64,000 nucleotides of DNA from JAYRZB01 sp041916675 (GCA_041916675.1 JAYRZB010000005.1:1-64000); one strand, 5' to 3'. Counted from the first letter of the stretch, positions 7,322 through 17,180 are shown. The notes: generated by a model not told the origin, from the sequence alone. Program-made: numbers and translations.

Positions 7322-9637
7322 ATGCATGCCACGCCCGCTCCCCGCCAGAAACTGATCAACCGGCGCGTCGGCGTCGGTCTGATCGTGTTGACGCTGATCA
7401 CGGTAGTTCTGTTCGTGGCTATCGTATTTCTCTTCGGGAGCCTCAGCGAGCGGGGGCGCGCCGAGCGCGACAGTGTCCGGGAAGACGCCATCTGGGCGGC
7501 TTATCAGCTTAACCGCGAAGCAGATCAATTACTGATGACGATTTCTGAGCACCGCAGCAACCCCGCAGCGGTGCCCTTCAAGGCCGTCGTCACCCGTTAC
7601 GATGTGCTCTACAGCCGTGCTTCGTTCCTTGTTCAGGGGCAATATGCAGTCAAGTTCAATGGCGACCTGAGCATCAAGAACCTCGCTACCCAAGTCAATG
7701 GCAGCATCATGGCTCTGGCGCCGGTTGTGGATGCAGTGGCCGGGCAGACCGGGGTTCCTGCCGAAGTCCTTAATGACATAGAGGCTCGTGCATCGCAGAT
7801 TGAAGTCAAGAGCGAATATCTGCTGATCAGGACCAACACGGCTGTCAATCAGTTGCGTGTTGATGGACGCGAGCAAGTCGAGACGACCTCGTTCCGGCTC
7901 GCGATTGGCGTGGCTGCTCTACTGGTGGCGGTTGGGATGATTATCGTGCTTCTGCTGGTCCAGTTGCGTCAGATCGCTCGCGCAGGCCGGGAACTTGAGA
8001 TTGTCAATGAGCGCTATGCGGAGGCAGCGTCGGCCGCCGAGGCCGGCAACCGTGCCAAGTCGGCATTCCTTGCCACAATGAGCCATGAAATCCGCACCCC
8101 GCTCAATGGCATTATCGGGATGGTCGATCTGCTGGAGCATGATCGCCTCGATGACGACCAGCGGGCAAAGCTGTCAATTGTCCGGCAGTCTGGCGACATC
8201 CTGCTTGAAGTCATCAATGACATCCTGGATTTCTCCAAGCTTGAGTCAGGAGATATCGATCTCGAAAGCACTGAGTATTCTGTAAGCGACGTTTTTGAAG
8301 GCGTCCGGCAGATGGTTTCGGATCGTGCGCAGCGCAAGGATATTGCGCTGCAGTTCGATTGCCCGGCGGTGATTGTGCGAGGCGATCAGACGCGGCTCAA
8401 GCAGGTGCTGATCAACCTGGTTGGCAATGCCATCAAGTTCACAGCTCGCGGTTCGGTCACAGTGGCTGCCGAGCAGTTTGATGGACCTGGCGGACGGCCA
8501 TTTCTGCGATTTGGAGTCCGCGACACCGGCATCGGCATATCCGCCGCCGCGACCGAAAAACTGTTCAAGGAATTCAGTCAGGTCGACGGCTCGATCAATC
8601 GCCGGTTTGGCGGCAGCGGATTGGGTCTTGCGATATGCAAGAAGTTGGTGACGGCAATGGGCGGCGAGATCGGGGTCGAAAGCCGGGAAGGTGAGGGGAG
8701 CTGTTTCTGGTTCACGCTCCCTGCCCCCGGGCTGCGTCAGGCCGAGGAAGAGTCGCGGACCGAGACGTTTAAGCCCGAGCGTCCGCGCTGGCGGCTGGGT
8801 CAGCGCATACTTCTAGTTGAAGACAACGAAGTGAATCAGCAGGTGGCCCAAGGCCTGCTCAATCGCATGGGTTTCGACGTGACTTTAGCAAGCAACGGCG
8901 TGCAGGCCTGCGCAGCGGTGGCCCACGAACCGTTTGATCTGGTGTTCATGGACATGCAGATGCCGATCATGGATGGCCTGACGGCGACCCGCGCCATCCG
9001 CGAATCTGGTGCTTCCTTGCCCATCGTCGGCCTTACCGCCAACGCATTCACCTCAGACCGCGAGGCATGCCTGGCTGCCGGCATGAACGATTTTGTGACC
9101 AAGCCGATCAACCGGGCCAAGTTCGAGGCGGTCCTTGTGCAGTGGCTGGAAACAACCTCCCATGATCAATCCGCAGAGCCCAAAGTCGCGTCTAACCCGG
9201 TGACGGCGTTTATCGAGATCAGTCAACGAGACGCGCTGAAAGCTGATCTTGGAGAAGATTTGCTGGCAACTTTGACCGAGGAGTTCTGGGCCGATGCTCA
9301 TTCTCTGACTTCGGAGGTGGCTGCCGGCATGGATGCGCAGGACTGGCAGACGTGCGACCATGCCCTTCACACACTCAAGGGGGCCGCCAACACCCTTGGA
9401 TTTGGGGCGGTTGGCCATGCGGCCCAATCGCTCAGGGGGCGTCTGGCGCAGGCCAATGGCCTCGATCTTGCGCTGCTTGTTCAGACCGTGCAGGCGACCA
9501 AACTTGCCCTCGAGACGACGCTGCCCACTGTGGTGGAGACACCGGAATCCTCTGGTGAAGAAACCTCACGAGACGACTTCTGGCAGGCGATTGCACAGGC
9601 AGAGCTCGATTCTACTGCCCGACGGGCCAGTGCTTAG
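7322..9637 (+). CDS. Hybrid sensor histidine kinase with receiver and Hpt domains
   Basis: This is a 771-residue membrane phosphorelay kinase. TM1 is about 17-39 and TM2 about 191-213, with a periplasmic sensor region of about 150 residues between them. The HisKA domain contains H255 (SHEIRTPLNG). The HATPase domain has its N box (NLVGNAIKF), a DTGIGI motif and GLGLAI. The receiver domain has D544 (FMDMQMP). A C-terminal Hpt domain has H683 (ALHTLKGAA). The layout is that of a complete ArcB/BarA-like relay. The gene follows the periplasmic-protein gene by three bases, and its stop overlaps the dxs stop by four bases on the opposite strand. Confidence 0.95.
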   Translation: MHATPAPRQKLINRRVGVGLIVLTLITVVLFVAIVFLFGSLSERGRAERDSVREDAIWAAYQLNREADQLLMTISEHRSNPAAVPFKAVVTRYDVLYSRASFLVQGQYAVKFNGDLSIKNLATQVNGSIMALAPVVDAVAGQTGVPAEVLNDIEARASQIEVKSEYLLIRTNTAVNQLRVDGREQVETTSFRLAIGVAALLVAVGMIIVLLLVQLRQIARAGRELEIVNERYAEAASAAEAGNRAKSAFLATMSHEIRTPLNGIIGMVDLLEHDRLDDDQRAKLSIVRQSGDILLEVINDILDFSKLESGDIDLESTEYSVSDVFEGVRQMVSDRAQRKDIALQFDCPAVIVRGDQTRLKQVLINLVGNAIKFTARGSVTVAAEQFDGPGGRPFLRFGVRDTGIGISAAATEKLFKEFSQVDGSINRRFGGSGLGLAICKKLVTAMGGEIGVESREGEGSCFWFTLPAPGLRQAEEESRTETFKPERPRWRLGQRILLVEDNEVNQQVAQGLLNRMGFDVTLASNGVQACAAVAHEPFDLVFMDMQMPIMDGLTATRAIRESGASLPIVGLTANAFTSDREACLAAGMNDFVTKPINRAKFEAVLVQWLETTSHDQSAEPKVASNPVTAFIEISQRDALKADLGEDLLATLTEEFWADAHSLTSEVAAGMDAQDWQTCDHALHTLKGAANTLGFGAVGHAAQSLRGRLAQANGLDLALLVQTVQATKLALETTLPTVVETPESSGEETSRDDFWQAIAQAELDSTARRASA

Positions 9638-11574
9638 ACCGGCTTCTCACCCGAAAGCGCTGCCGCAAGCGCCTGACTGGAACCGTTGCCAAGCGCATCT
9701 AGGGCGGTTTTGACGATACCCACGCGATCGAGACCGGCGGCGGCATACATATCGTTCTGCGTTGCCTGTTCTGTAAAGACATCCGGCATCATGAGTGGAC
9801 GGAACTTGACCTTGCCGTCGAGCAGGCCATTGCGCGCCAGAAATGTTGCCACATGGCTGCCAAAGCCGCCGATACCCGCCTCTTCGACAGTGATCAGCAC
9901 TTCATGCTCGCGGGCCAGCCTGGCAATCAGCCGCTCGTCAAGTGGCTTGAGAAACCGTGCATCGACGATGGTGGGCGCCAGACCCAGCGCCGCCAGCTTT
10001 TCACCGGCGGCCAGCACTTCGCCCAGCCTGGTGCCGAACGAAAGTAGGGCAATCGAGCCGCCCTCGCGCAGGATGCGCCCTTTGCCGATCTCCAGCACTT
10101 GGCCGCGAGCCGGCAATTCAACGCCAAGTCCATCGCCGCGCGGATAGCGGAATGCGATAGGGCCGTCGTCAAAAGCGGTCGCCGTCGCCACCATATGCCG
10201 CAGCTCGGCCTCATCACCTGCGGCCATGATCACCAGACCCGGAACGGCTCCGAGATAGGCGTTGTCATAGTTGCCCGCATGGGTTGGACCATCGGCGCCG
10301 ACATAGCCGGCACGATCGATGGCAAACCGAACCGGTAGGCCCTGAACTGCCACGTCATGCACCAGTTGGTCATAGGCGCGCTGCAGGAAGGTGGAATAGA
10401 TCGCGCAGAACGGCTTCATGCCTTCAGTGGCAAGGCCCGCGGCGAAGGTCACGGCATGCTGTTCGGCTATACCCACGTCAAAGATGCGGTTGGGAAAGAG
10501 TTCGGCGAATTTATCGAGCCCCGTGCCTGAGGGCATGGCTGCGGTCACCGCCACTACCCGCTCGTCGTCCTTTGCTTCGGCGATCAGGCTTTCGGCAAAG
10601 ACGCCGGTATAGGATGGAGCGTTCGAGGGTGCTTTGGCCTGCGCGCCGGTGATCACGTTGAACTTGGAGACACCGTGGTACTTATCTGCTGCGGCCTCGG
10701 CAGGTTCGTAACCTTTGCCCTTCTTGGTGACGACATGCACCAGGATCGGGCCGTTTTCGGCATCACGCACATTGGTCAAAACGGGAAGGAGGTGATCGAG
10801 ATTGTGCCCGTCTATCGGGCCGACGTAGAAGAATCCCAGCTCCTCAAAGAGCGTTCCCCCGGTCAGAATGCCTCGGGCAAACTCTTCGGTCTGGCGAGCC
10901 TTTTCCTTGAGGAACGGCGGCAGGACGCCCGCGATGTGCTTAGCCGTATTGCGCAGTCCGTGATAGGCGGGGCTCGATACCAGCCGGGCCAGATAGGCAC
11001 TCATCGCGCCCGTCGGTGGGGCGATGGACATGTCGTTGTCGTTGAGCACAACGATCAGCCGCGCGTCGATGGCGCCGGCATTATTCATCGCTTCATAAGC
11101 CATGCCAGCCGACATTGCGCCATCGCCGATGACGGCTACAACGTGCCGTTTCTGTCCCTGCATGTCAGAGCCGACTGCCATGCCCAGACCGGCAGAAATC
11201 GAGGTTGACGAATGGCCCGCGCCGAATGGGTCATATTCACTTTCGGCTCGCCGGGTAAAACCGGAAAGCCCATCCTTCTGGCGCAAGGTACGAATGCGGT
11301 CGCGGCGGCCGGTGAGTATCTTGTGCGGATATGCCTGATGGCCGACATCCCAGATCAGGCGGTCGTTCGGGGTGTCGAAAACGGTATGCAAGGCGACGGT
11401 GAGTTCGACCACACCTAGCCCTGCACCCAAGTGCCCGCCCGTGACCGACACTGCATCGATCATTTCGGCGCGCAGTTCGTCAGCGACTTGCCGTAGCTGC
11501 TCTCGGCCAAGGCCCTTCAGGTCCTTGGGGGATGCAATGGTGTCGAGCAATGGAGTGTTCGGCTTATCCGTCAC
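9634..11574 (-). CDS. dxs: 1-deoxy-D-xylulose-5-phosphate synthase
   Basis: This enzyme condenses pyruvate and glyceraldehyde 3-phosphate with thiamine diphosphate in the first step of the MEP isoprenoid pathway. Seen: GHLGAGLGVVELT, WDVGHQAYPHKILTGR, the thiamine-diphosphate motif VIGDGAMSAG with NDNDMSI, and AEQHAVTFAAG in the transketolase-like pyrimidine domain. I chose the GTG start at 11574 (646 residues). It has AAAAGGG six bases upstream and gives an N-terminus (TDKPNTPLLD) like rhizobial Dxs. The ATG 30 bases upstream (11604) lacks a good site. Confidence 0.96.
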   Translation of the reverse strand: MTDKPNTPLLDTIASPKDLKGLGREQLRQVADELRAEMIDAVSVTGGHLGAGLGVVELTVALHTVFDTPNDRLIWDVGHQAYPHKILTGRRDRIRTLRQKDGLSGFTRRAESEYDPFGAGHSSTSISAGLGMAVGSDMQGQKRHVVAVIGDGAMSAGMAYEAMNNAGAIDARLIVVLNDNDMSIAPPTGAMSAYLARLVSSPAYHGLRNTAKHIAGVLPPFLKEKARQTEEFARGILTGGTLFEELGFFYVGPIDGHNLDHLLPVLTNVRDAENGPILVHVVTKKGKGYEPAEAAADKYHGVSKFNVITGAQAKAPSNAPSYTGVFAESLIAEAKDDERVVAVTAAMPSGTGLDKFAELFPNRIFDVGIAEQHAVTFAAGLATEGMKPFCAIYSTFLQRAYDQLVHDVAVQGLPVRFAIDRAGYVGADGPTHAGNYDNAYLGAVPGLVIMAAGDEAELRHMVATATAFDDGPIAFRYPRGDGLGVELPARGQVLEIGKGRILREGGSIALLSFGTRLGEVLAAGEKLAALGLAPTIVDARFLKPLDERLIARLAREHEVLITVEEAGIGGFGSHVATFLARNGLLDGKVKFRPLMMPDVFTEQATQNDMYAAAGLDRVGIVKTALDALGNGSSQALAAALSGEKPV

Positions 11575-11711
11575 GGTACCCTTTTCCGAACCGCCTGGTT
11601 CCAATCGGACTTCTACGCGCAGGCGCGTGAAATGGATTTGTCATCCATTCCATCGGCGTACAAGCCAATTGAGAAACTTTAGAGGCCGGATTTTAGCTTT
11701 GCAACGCTTGC

Positions 11712-13370
11712 TTACTGGCGCGATGCAACAAGCAGGGGGGCGCTGGCAGTAAAACGGTCAGCGCTGAGCATTTGCTGTTCAGCGCTGAAACCGAGGCGCT
11801 GCGTGAGTGCACCCAGTTGTGTGGCCGGGTCAAAGTCGGCTTCGTCATGCTCAAACATCACCGCAAAGTGCCCACTGCTCATCAAAACGGGATGCACCAT
11901 GGTCTCATCCACATGCTCGATATCAGGAGCAATAAGAGCAACGTCGCGGGCTTCAATGTCGGCGAGGGGCGCCAACTGATCAGCATGGGACTGGATCGCG
12001 GCACCCACGGGCGTCGGTGTCGTATTGTTTTCCAGAGCGTTAAAAGTCATGTCAAACATCCCCTTCAGGCCCGTCGTGCCGCCAAGGGAGGCCGTTTGGA
12101 TCGATGCCAGGGAAATTTGAGGTTTGGGTGCGACGGGTTTGGGCAGGGAGGCGGTGGTCTCGCGCTCAATGAGCAGGTCAAGCGCACGTTGCGCTTCAGG
12201 GTCCGGCTGCATTGGGGCGTAAGCGGTCACAAGATCGTTTGGCACGGTCTTGGGGGTCATCAGCACGCGCGGCGCGGGCACTGGTGCTTCGAGGGAAGCG
12301 ATAGCCAAAACCGCCGTCTGTTCGCCGGGCTGGATTTGGCGGGTTGCCATCATCAAACGTGGTGACTTTTCCGCTGGCACTGGCGCGTCAGAGTCTCCAG
12401 CGAGTTCGGCAATATCAAGCGGCGCGCTGCCTTGCGTGGGGAAAGGCAGGGTTGGCGCGTCGGCAGCTGCCAGAGTAGTGGGGCGCGGCATCGGAATCGG
12501 GGCTGCAACAGCGACGGTCTCTACGCTGCGCGCCGATGGGCCGGCATCTGCGACAGCCAAAGTCTCGCCTTCGTCTTCGTCGCCACCAAAGAACATGTCC
12601 ACCAGCGTCTTCTTGCCGTTTCCGCTGGCATTGTCGGCAACCTGTGTCGTCGCAACCGAACCGCCCTTGCAGGGGACCTGGTGGCACTTCTGCCATTCCG
12701 CCTGTGCGTACATGCGACCTTCGTTGGAAAGCGGCTTCCCGTCGGTGGGCAAGTGCAGGGTGCGCCCGTCAGGGAAGATTTCCTTGAGTTGCGCGCGCGT
12801 CATCCGCGGCCAAGCGCGAACGCTGCCGACATCAAGGTGCACGAACGGGCTTCCTGAAGTTGGATAATATCCGACACCGCCGACCTGTTGCTGCATGCCT
12901 GCCTGGCGCAGCTTGACCAACGAGATACCCGGGATGAAGAAATCCATCGCGTGGCCCTTGGTATGCTGGCTGTCCTTGGCAACGCCGGAGGACTTGGCGC
13001 GCAACATTTCATTGGTGGCCGGTGAGCGATATGCCGATACGATATGGATCGGCTGGGTTGCCCCAACCTTTTGGTAAACCGACCAGATCAGATCGAACAG
13101 GCGCGGATCCATGGTCGCCGGTTCATTCCGCCGCCAGTCGCGCAGGAAATAATTGAGTTCGCGAAGAACTTTTTTGTCGTAGACACCGTTACGCTTAAAC
13201 GTGAAGCGCCCGGTTTCCTTGGTGTGGGTGTAGTAGAGATAGAGTGTGCGGTCGCCTGAGGCAGCAATGGCCACAGTCGTGGTCTGCGGGACCATGACTG
13301 TGATTGCCATGATGGCGGCCATTGCTAGCCGCACAACCTGCGTCCAGATCAAATTCGGTTTCCCCACCAC
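11712..13370 (-). CDS. DUF882 / M15-like murein peptidase with long C-terminal tail
   Basis: This 552-residue protein has an N-terminal signal or anchor segment (about 12-37) and a DUF882 catalytic domain (about 40-195). The domain carries the M15 zinc motif S134-x-H136-x-x-G-x-A-x-D143 and a later H178-L-D180. E. coli YcbK/MepK, in the same family, cleaves peptidoglycan cross-links. From about residue 215 to the end there is a roughly 340-residue Pro/Ala/Thr-rich region without recognisable domains. The gene lies downstream of an L,D-transpeptidase gene on the same strand, which fits a role in L,D-cross-link turnover. Confidence 0.8.
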   Translation of the reverse strand: MVGKPNLIWTQVVRLAMAAIMAITVMVPQTTTVAIAASGDRTLYLYYTHTKETGRFTFKRNGVYDKKVLRELNYFLRDWRRNEPATMDPRLFDLIWSVYQKVGATQPIHIVSAYRSPATNEMLRAKSSGVAKDSQHTKGHAMDFFIPGISLVKLRQAGMQQQVGGVGYYPTSGSPFVHLDVGSVRAWPRMTRAQLKEIFPDGRTLHLPTDGKPLSNEGRMYAQAEWQKCHQVPCKGGSVATTQVADNASGNGKKTLVDMFFGGDEDEGETLAVADAGPSARSVETVAVAAPIPMPRPTTLAAADAPTLPFPTQGSAPLDIAELAGDSDAPVPAEKSPRLMMATRQIQPGEQTAVLAIASLEAPVPAPRVLMTPKTVPNDLVTAYAPMQPDPEAQRALDLLIERETTASLPKPVAPKPQISLASIQTASLGGTTGLKGMFDMTFNALENNTTPTPVGAAIQSHADQLAPLADIEARDVALIAPDIEHVDETMVHPVLMSSGHFAVMFEHDEADFDPATQLGALTQRLGFSAEQQMLSADRFTASAPLLVASRQ

Positions 13371-13533
13371 GCCCAGAGCCTACTCAATACACGGTCTATG
13401 TCACGGCTAATATAACTCAAACTCTATGAGAGTCGGTTAACGCTATCGAACCTTGGAACCGAAGGTCCTCTTTCATACTAGGTATGTAGGCACGAAATAG
13501 GCCCGAACCAAGGCGAATTCGTTAAACAGGCGT

Positions 13534-13570
13534 AAATGCAAAGGCCTCCGGCACATCAATGCCAGAGGCC
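13534..13570 (-). terminator. Probable terminator of the L,D-transpeptidase gene
   Basis: On the minus strand an 11-bp stem with one mismatch (GGCCTCTGGCA pairing with TGCCGGAGGCC) is followed by TTTGCATTT, about 50 bases beyond the stop. The T-tract is interrupted, so efficiency is uncertain. Confidence 0.5.
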
Positions 13571-13620
13571 AAGTGATTGGACAAGCGCATCGATTGCCGC
13601 CGTCCCCCGCAAAAGTGCGG

Positions 13621-15261
13621 CTATTTGTTCAGCAGTTCGATCAGGCGCTTGTTGTGTCCATAAACATCGCCGTAGGACCGAATCGTGCCGTCCGCATCGA
13701 CGCGCAAGGTGAAGTATGCAATGTGCACGGGCACCAGGGTCTTGAGGTTCACCCAACGCTCCTTGGGGCCATACATGGCCTCTAGCGACGCCGCATTCAG
13801 TTCAGGCTCGAGTTTGAGTAAGGCGTCGGCAAACTCCATCGGGTTCTGAACGCGCACGCAGCCGTGGCTGTAAGCGCGATAGGAGCGCTGGAAAAGCGAC
13901 TTCGACGGCGTGTCATGCAGATAGACGTCATGCTGATTGGGGAACAGGAACTTGACCTTGCCCAAGGCATTGCCTGCGCCGGGGCGCTGTCGGATGGAGA
14001 ACTGGTTGACGCTGGTTGATGACCAATCCACCGCAGCAGCGTTCACAACCTTGCCGCCATAGAGCAGTTCCATATTCTGGCTCGCCAGGTAGCCCGGATT
14101 GGAGGCGAGGCGCGGGCCAATCTCATTGCGCGCAATGGAGGAGGGAACGTTCCAGTACGGATTTACGACGATGTGCCGGATCATGTCTGAGAACACCGGC
14201 GTTTGGTTCGCAGTCTTTCCGACCACAACGCGCGTCGTATAGGTAACGTCCTGCCCCTTCATCACGGCCAGCCGGAACTCGGGAATATTGACGAAAACAT
14301 TGAAGTCACCGAGGTCGCGCGGCATCCAGCGCCAGCGTTCCATATTGGCGACGATGTCGTCACGGGTTGCCGCGGTGCCGCCGTTCAAGGCAGCAACAGT
14401 GGCCGGGCCGATCACGCCGTCGGTTGTCAGCCCCAGGCTCTCCTGAAATCCTTTAACGGCCGTCACCAGCGCTTCGTCATAGACGAGGCTCGTGGCGTCG
14501 TCGGCCACCACATCAAGACGCTTGCGCAAATCGGGCACGCGCGGATCGGACTTGCCTGGCTTGAGCAGAGCACCGTCTGCGATAGAAACTGGTTGTTCAA
14601 CGCTGGCGTCACTGAATTTGGCCAAAGCCTCCCTGAGCTTCACGAACTCGGGATGGGTTGGGTGCAGGCCAAGCAGGATCTTGTCCGGATCATCACTCCC
14701 TGCCAGTTTGATGAGCATCTCGGCTTCGTTTATGCGGCCGGGCTTGACCGTAATCAGCGAGGACACCGCAGTCGGCTTGATCCGACCGCCGAATGCGTCC
14801 TGAGCATATTTCAAGGCCGCGCTGGAAAAGGCCGTTTCGAGCGCCGCCAGCTTGGCTGGGTCTGTACCGGCTGCTGCCACATCGAGATCGGGTGTCAGAT
14901 AGTCGGTCGGGCGAAAGCCTTCGTTTTCTGCATCTTCGAATACAGTCAGGATTTTCTGTGCAGAGGCCGAGAATGCAACTTTCCCATCCTTCTGCGTCAG
15001 CCACAGTGGCTCGAAATGACGCTCGCCATAGAAATAATAGAGTTTCTGAGCGGCTTCGTAGGCGCGCGTATCCTTGGCTGCCGCATTGTAGCTGTCGGCC
15101 AGCGCAGTCTTAATGATGCGCGCAAGCGCGGTCTGGGGGGGGGCGATGATGACGCGGGTCGGTACGCCGTCGCCAAGGGCGGCTGCATCCTGGGCCCAAC
15201 CGGCCGCCGGAGCGCTGAAGACGACCACTCCTGCAAGAACACAGGCCACCAGCTTATTCAT
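13621..15261 (-). CDS. L,D-transpeptidase (YcbB/LdtD type)
   Basis: This 546-residue exported enzyme has a signal peptide (MNKLVACVLAGVVVFSAPAA), an LdtD scaffold domain, and a peptidoglycan-binding domain (about 270-320; VKGFQESLGLTTDGVIGPAT). The YkuD catalytic domain contains the nucleophile motif SHGCVRVQNP. Such enzymes form 3-3 (meso-DAP to meso-DAP) cross-links in the periplasm, which dominate the walls of many Rhizobiales. I chose the start at 15261 because GGAGC lies four bases upstream and it gives a perfect signal peptide. The frame is open for 30 further codons upstream. Confidence 0.92.
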   Translation of the reverse strand: MNKLVACVLAGVVVFSAPAAGWAQDAAALGDGVPTRVIIAPPQTALARIIKTALADSYNAAAKDTRAYEAAQKLYYFYGERHFEPLWLTQKDGKVAFSASAQKILTVFEDAENEGFRPTDYLTPDLDVAAAGTDPAKLAALETAFSSAALKYAQDAFGGRIKPTAVSSLITVKPGRINEAEMLIKLAGSDDPDKILLGLHPTHPEFVKLREALAKFSDASVEQPVSIADGALLKPGKSDPRVPDLRKRLDVVADDATSLVYDEALVTAVKGFQESLGLTTDGVIGPATVAALNGGTAATRDDIVANMERWRWMPRDLGDFNVFVNIPEFRLAVMKGQDVTYTTRVVVGKTANQTPVFSDMIRHIVVNPYWNVPSSIARNEIGPRLASNPGYLASQNMELLYGGKVVNAAAVDWSSTSVNQFSIRQRPGAGNALGKVKFLFPNQHDVYLHDTPSKSLFQRSYRAYSHGCVRVQNPMEFADALLKLEPELNAASLEAMYGPKERWVNLKTLVPVHIAYFTLRVDADGTIRSYGDVYGHNKRLIELLNK

Positions 15262-15500
15262 TTCAGCTCCATCTGCCGCCAGTTCGGAAAGGTGCGCGGC
15301 CATAGTTCCCTGCCCAGCCATTTTCCGGTTACGATCTGGCTTACTCCACAATCGTTAACTTGAGCAATTGCTCGCGATTTTGTGAGCGGGACATGTGTCT
15401 TGTCTGCAACTGAAGAAGCGTCGAACCCGCCCGGTCGACCCTTCAATCACACTAGCGTTTCTGAACTGGCAGCACGCTGAATAGGGCGTTTATCTCCCGT

Positions 15501-16985
15501 TCATGCAGCATCGGATTCTAGTCCTTCGTCGAGGCCATACTCCCGCAACTTGCGATAGAGCGTCGAGCGGCCGATCTTGAGCGACCGGGCGACGCGAGAC
15601 ATGTGTCCAGCATAGTGTTTGAGGGCAAACGCAATCAGTTCGCGCTCCATGTCTTCGAGCGCGCGCACTTCGCCATCTTCAGCGATGAACCGGTCGGGGA
15701 CAGGTTCGGTGGGCACAGTATCGCGCCGCCGGGCCGCAGCCAGATCGATGTGCACTGGAGCGGTCGGCGAGGGCAGGGATTGCGCTGCTTTTATCGCATC
15801 CTGGCGTCCCGACAACTGGCCAACAATCTGCGGGAAGTCGACCGTCTGCAGATAGGCGCCTTCACTGAGCACCACAGCCCGATAGATCGCATTCTCAAGC
15901 TGCCGGATATTGCCGGGCCAATTGTAGCGTTGGAGCAGCGCAAGGGCCTCAGGGTCAATGCCGGCAATCCGTCGACCAGCTTCAGCCGCAAGGCGGGCGA
16001 TGAAGTGCTGGACCAGCGTGCCGACATCCTCGGGCCGCTCCCGTAGTGGCGGGACATAAATGGGAAAGACGTTGAGCCGATAGTAAAGGTCTTCGCGAAA
16101 GGCGCCGGTTTTGGCCAGGTTCAGTAGCCGCTGATTGGTGGCGGAGATCAGCCGTACATTGACCTTTTCAACCCGCCCGCCGCCTACCGGCTCGATTTCA
16201 CCGAACTGAATGGCGCGCAGCAACTTAACCTGGGTTTCCAGCGGCAGTTCACCGACCTCGTCAAGGAACAGGGTCCCGCCATGGGCTTCCTGAAATTTCC
16301 CGGCATGATCGCTAACGGCACCCGTGAAAGCGCCCTTCTTGTGCCCAAAAAGGGTGGATTCCACGAGGTTGGCGGGAAGCGCTCCGCAGTTGACGGTCAC
16401 AAAGGGGCGGCCCGAACGATCGCTGGAACCCTGGATAACCCTGGCAACCAGTTCCTTGCCGACGCCGGTTTCGCCTTCGATCAGCACAGGAATCTGGCTC
16501 TTGGCCGCTTTTGCCACCAGCGACAGGACGCGATCCATTGCCGGGGAGCGCGTGACGATATCGGAGAGACTGAGAGTACCGGCCCGACGGGCGCGATCAG
16601 TGCGAACGAGGGTTTCCAGGGTTTCAAGCTTGAGGGCGTTCTGCAGCGAAACGATCAGTCGTTCGGGAGCGACCGGCTTGACGAAAAAATCCGCCGCGCC
16701 CTGGCGCATCGCGGTCACAATGGTTTCCGGTGATGAACTCGCGGTCTGGACAATCACCGGGGTCTTGATGCCTTCGCGCGCCATGATCTCCAGTACCGCC
16801 ATGCCATCAAGGTCGGGCATGATCAGGTCGAGGACCATGGCCCCGATATTGGATTCGCCCCGAAGGCGATCCAGTGCTTCGCGGCCGCTGCTGGCAAGCA
16901 TGGTTGAAAAGCCGGCCTTGGAGGCAACTTCTGCGGTCAGTCGCAACTGTACCGGATCATCGTCAACAATCAGAACACGCGTCAT
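15501..16985 (-). CDS. Sigma-54-dependent NtrC-family response regulator
   Basis: This 494-residue protein has a receiver domain (1-120; VLIVDDDP, phosphoacceptor in MVLDLIMPDLDG, FVKPV), an AAA+ domain (about 145-370) and a Fis-type helix-turn-helix near the C-terminus. The AAA+ domain contains GETGVGKE (Walker A), the sigma-54-contacting GAFTGA (218-223) and GGTLFLDE (Walker B). Its sensor kinase is not adjacent. I chose the start at 16985 because AAGG lies just upstream; an in-frame start 12 codons earlier lacks a site. A consensus CtrA box lies 79 bases upstream, suggesting cell-cycle control. Confidence 0.93.
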   Translation of the reverse strand: MTRVLIVDDDPVQLRLTAEVASKAGFSTMLASSGREALDRLRGESNIGAMVLDLIMPDLDGMAVLEIMAREGIKTPVIVQTASSSPETIVTAMRQGAADFFVKPVAPERLIVSLQNALKLETLETLVRTDRARRAGTLSLSDIVTRSPAMDRVLSLVAKAAKSQIPVLIEGETGVGKELVARVIQGSSDRSGRPFVTVNCGALPANLVESTLFGHKKGAFTGAVSDHAGKFQEAHGGTLFLDEVGELPLETQVKLLRAIQFGEIEPVGGGRVEKVNVRLISATNQRLLNLAKTGAFREDLYYRLNVFPIYVPPLRERPEDVGTLVQHFIARLAAEAGRRIAGIDPEALALLQRYNWPGNIRQLENAIYRAVVLSEGAYLQTVDFPQIVGQLSGRQDAIKAAQSLPSPTAPVHIDLAAARRRDTVPTEPVPDRFIAEDGEVRALEDMERELIAFALKHYAGHMSRVARSLKIGRSTLYRKLREYGLDEGLESDAA

Positions 16986-17063
16986 TGGACCTTGGGCTCG
17001 CACTCGTTCCGGCGCAGGCATCGAATCGTGCTGTGCCGTTTTGAAGCAGGCTAGCCCTTGTGC

Positions 17064-17079
17064 GTTAACAGCGCTTTAA
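17064..17079 (-). promoter_or_regulatory. Consensus CtrA-binding box
   Basis: On the minus strand the site reads TTAA-AGCGCTG-TTAAC, an exact match to the CtrA consensus TTAA-N7-TTAAC. It lies in the intergenic region between the NtrC-family regulator (start 16985, 79 bases away) and the oligopeptidase (start 17181). It was recognised by consensus only. Confidence 0.6.
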
Positions 17080-17180
17080 GCATGAAAGGCAAGGCATTGC
17101 GCAGGCTTGGCCCTTGGCAGTGCGAAAGCCTGTTTGTATGGTCGCGTCGCCTTGGAAACCTTGCATTGAAAGACATTTTC

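Noticed and set aside
14203..15363. Open frame of 386 codons on the plus strand
   Set aside because: Antisense to the L,D-transpeptidase gene, with no start signal and no recognisable domain.
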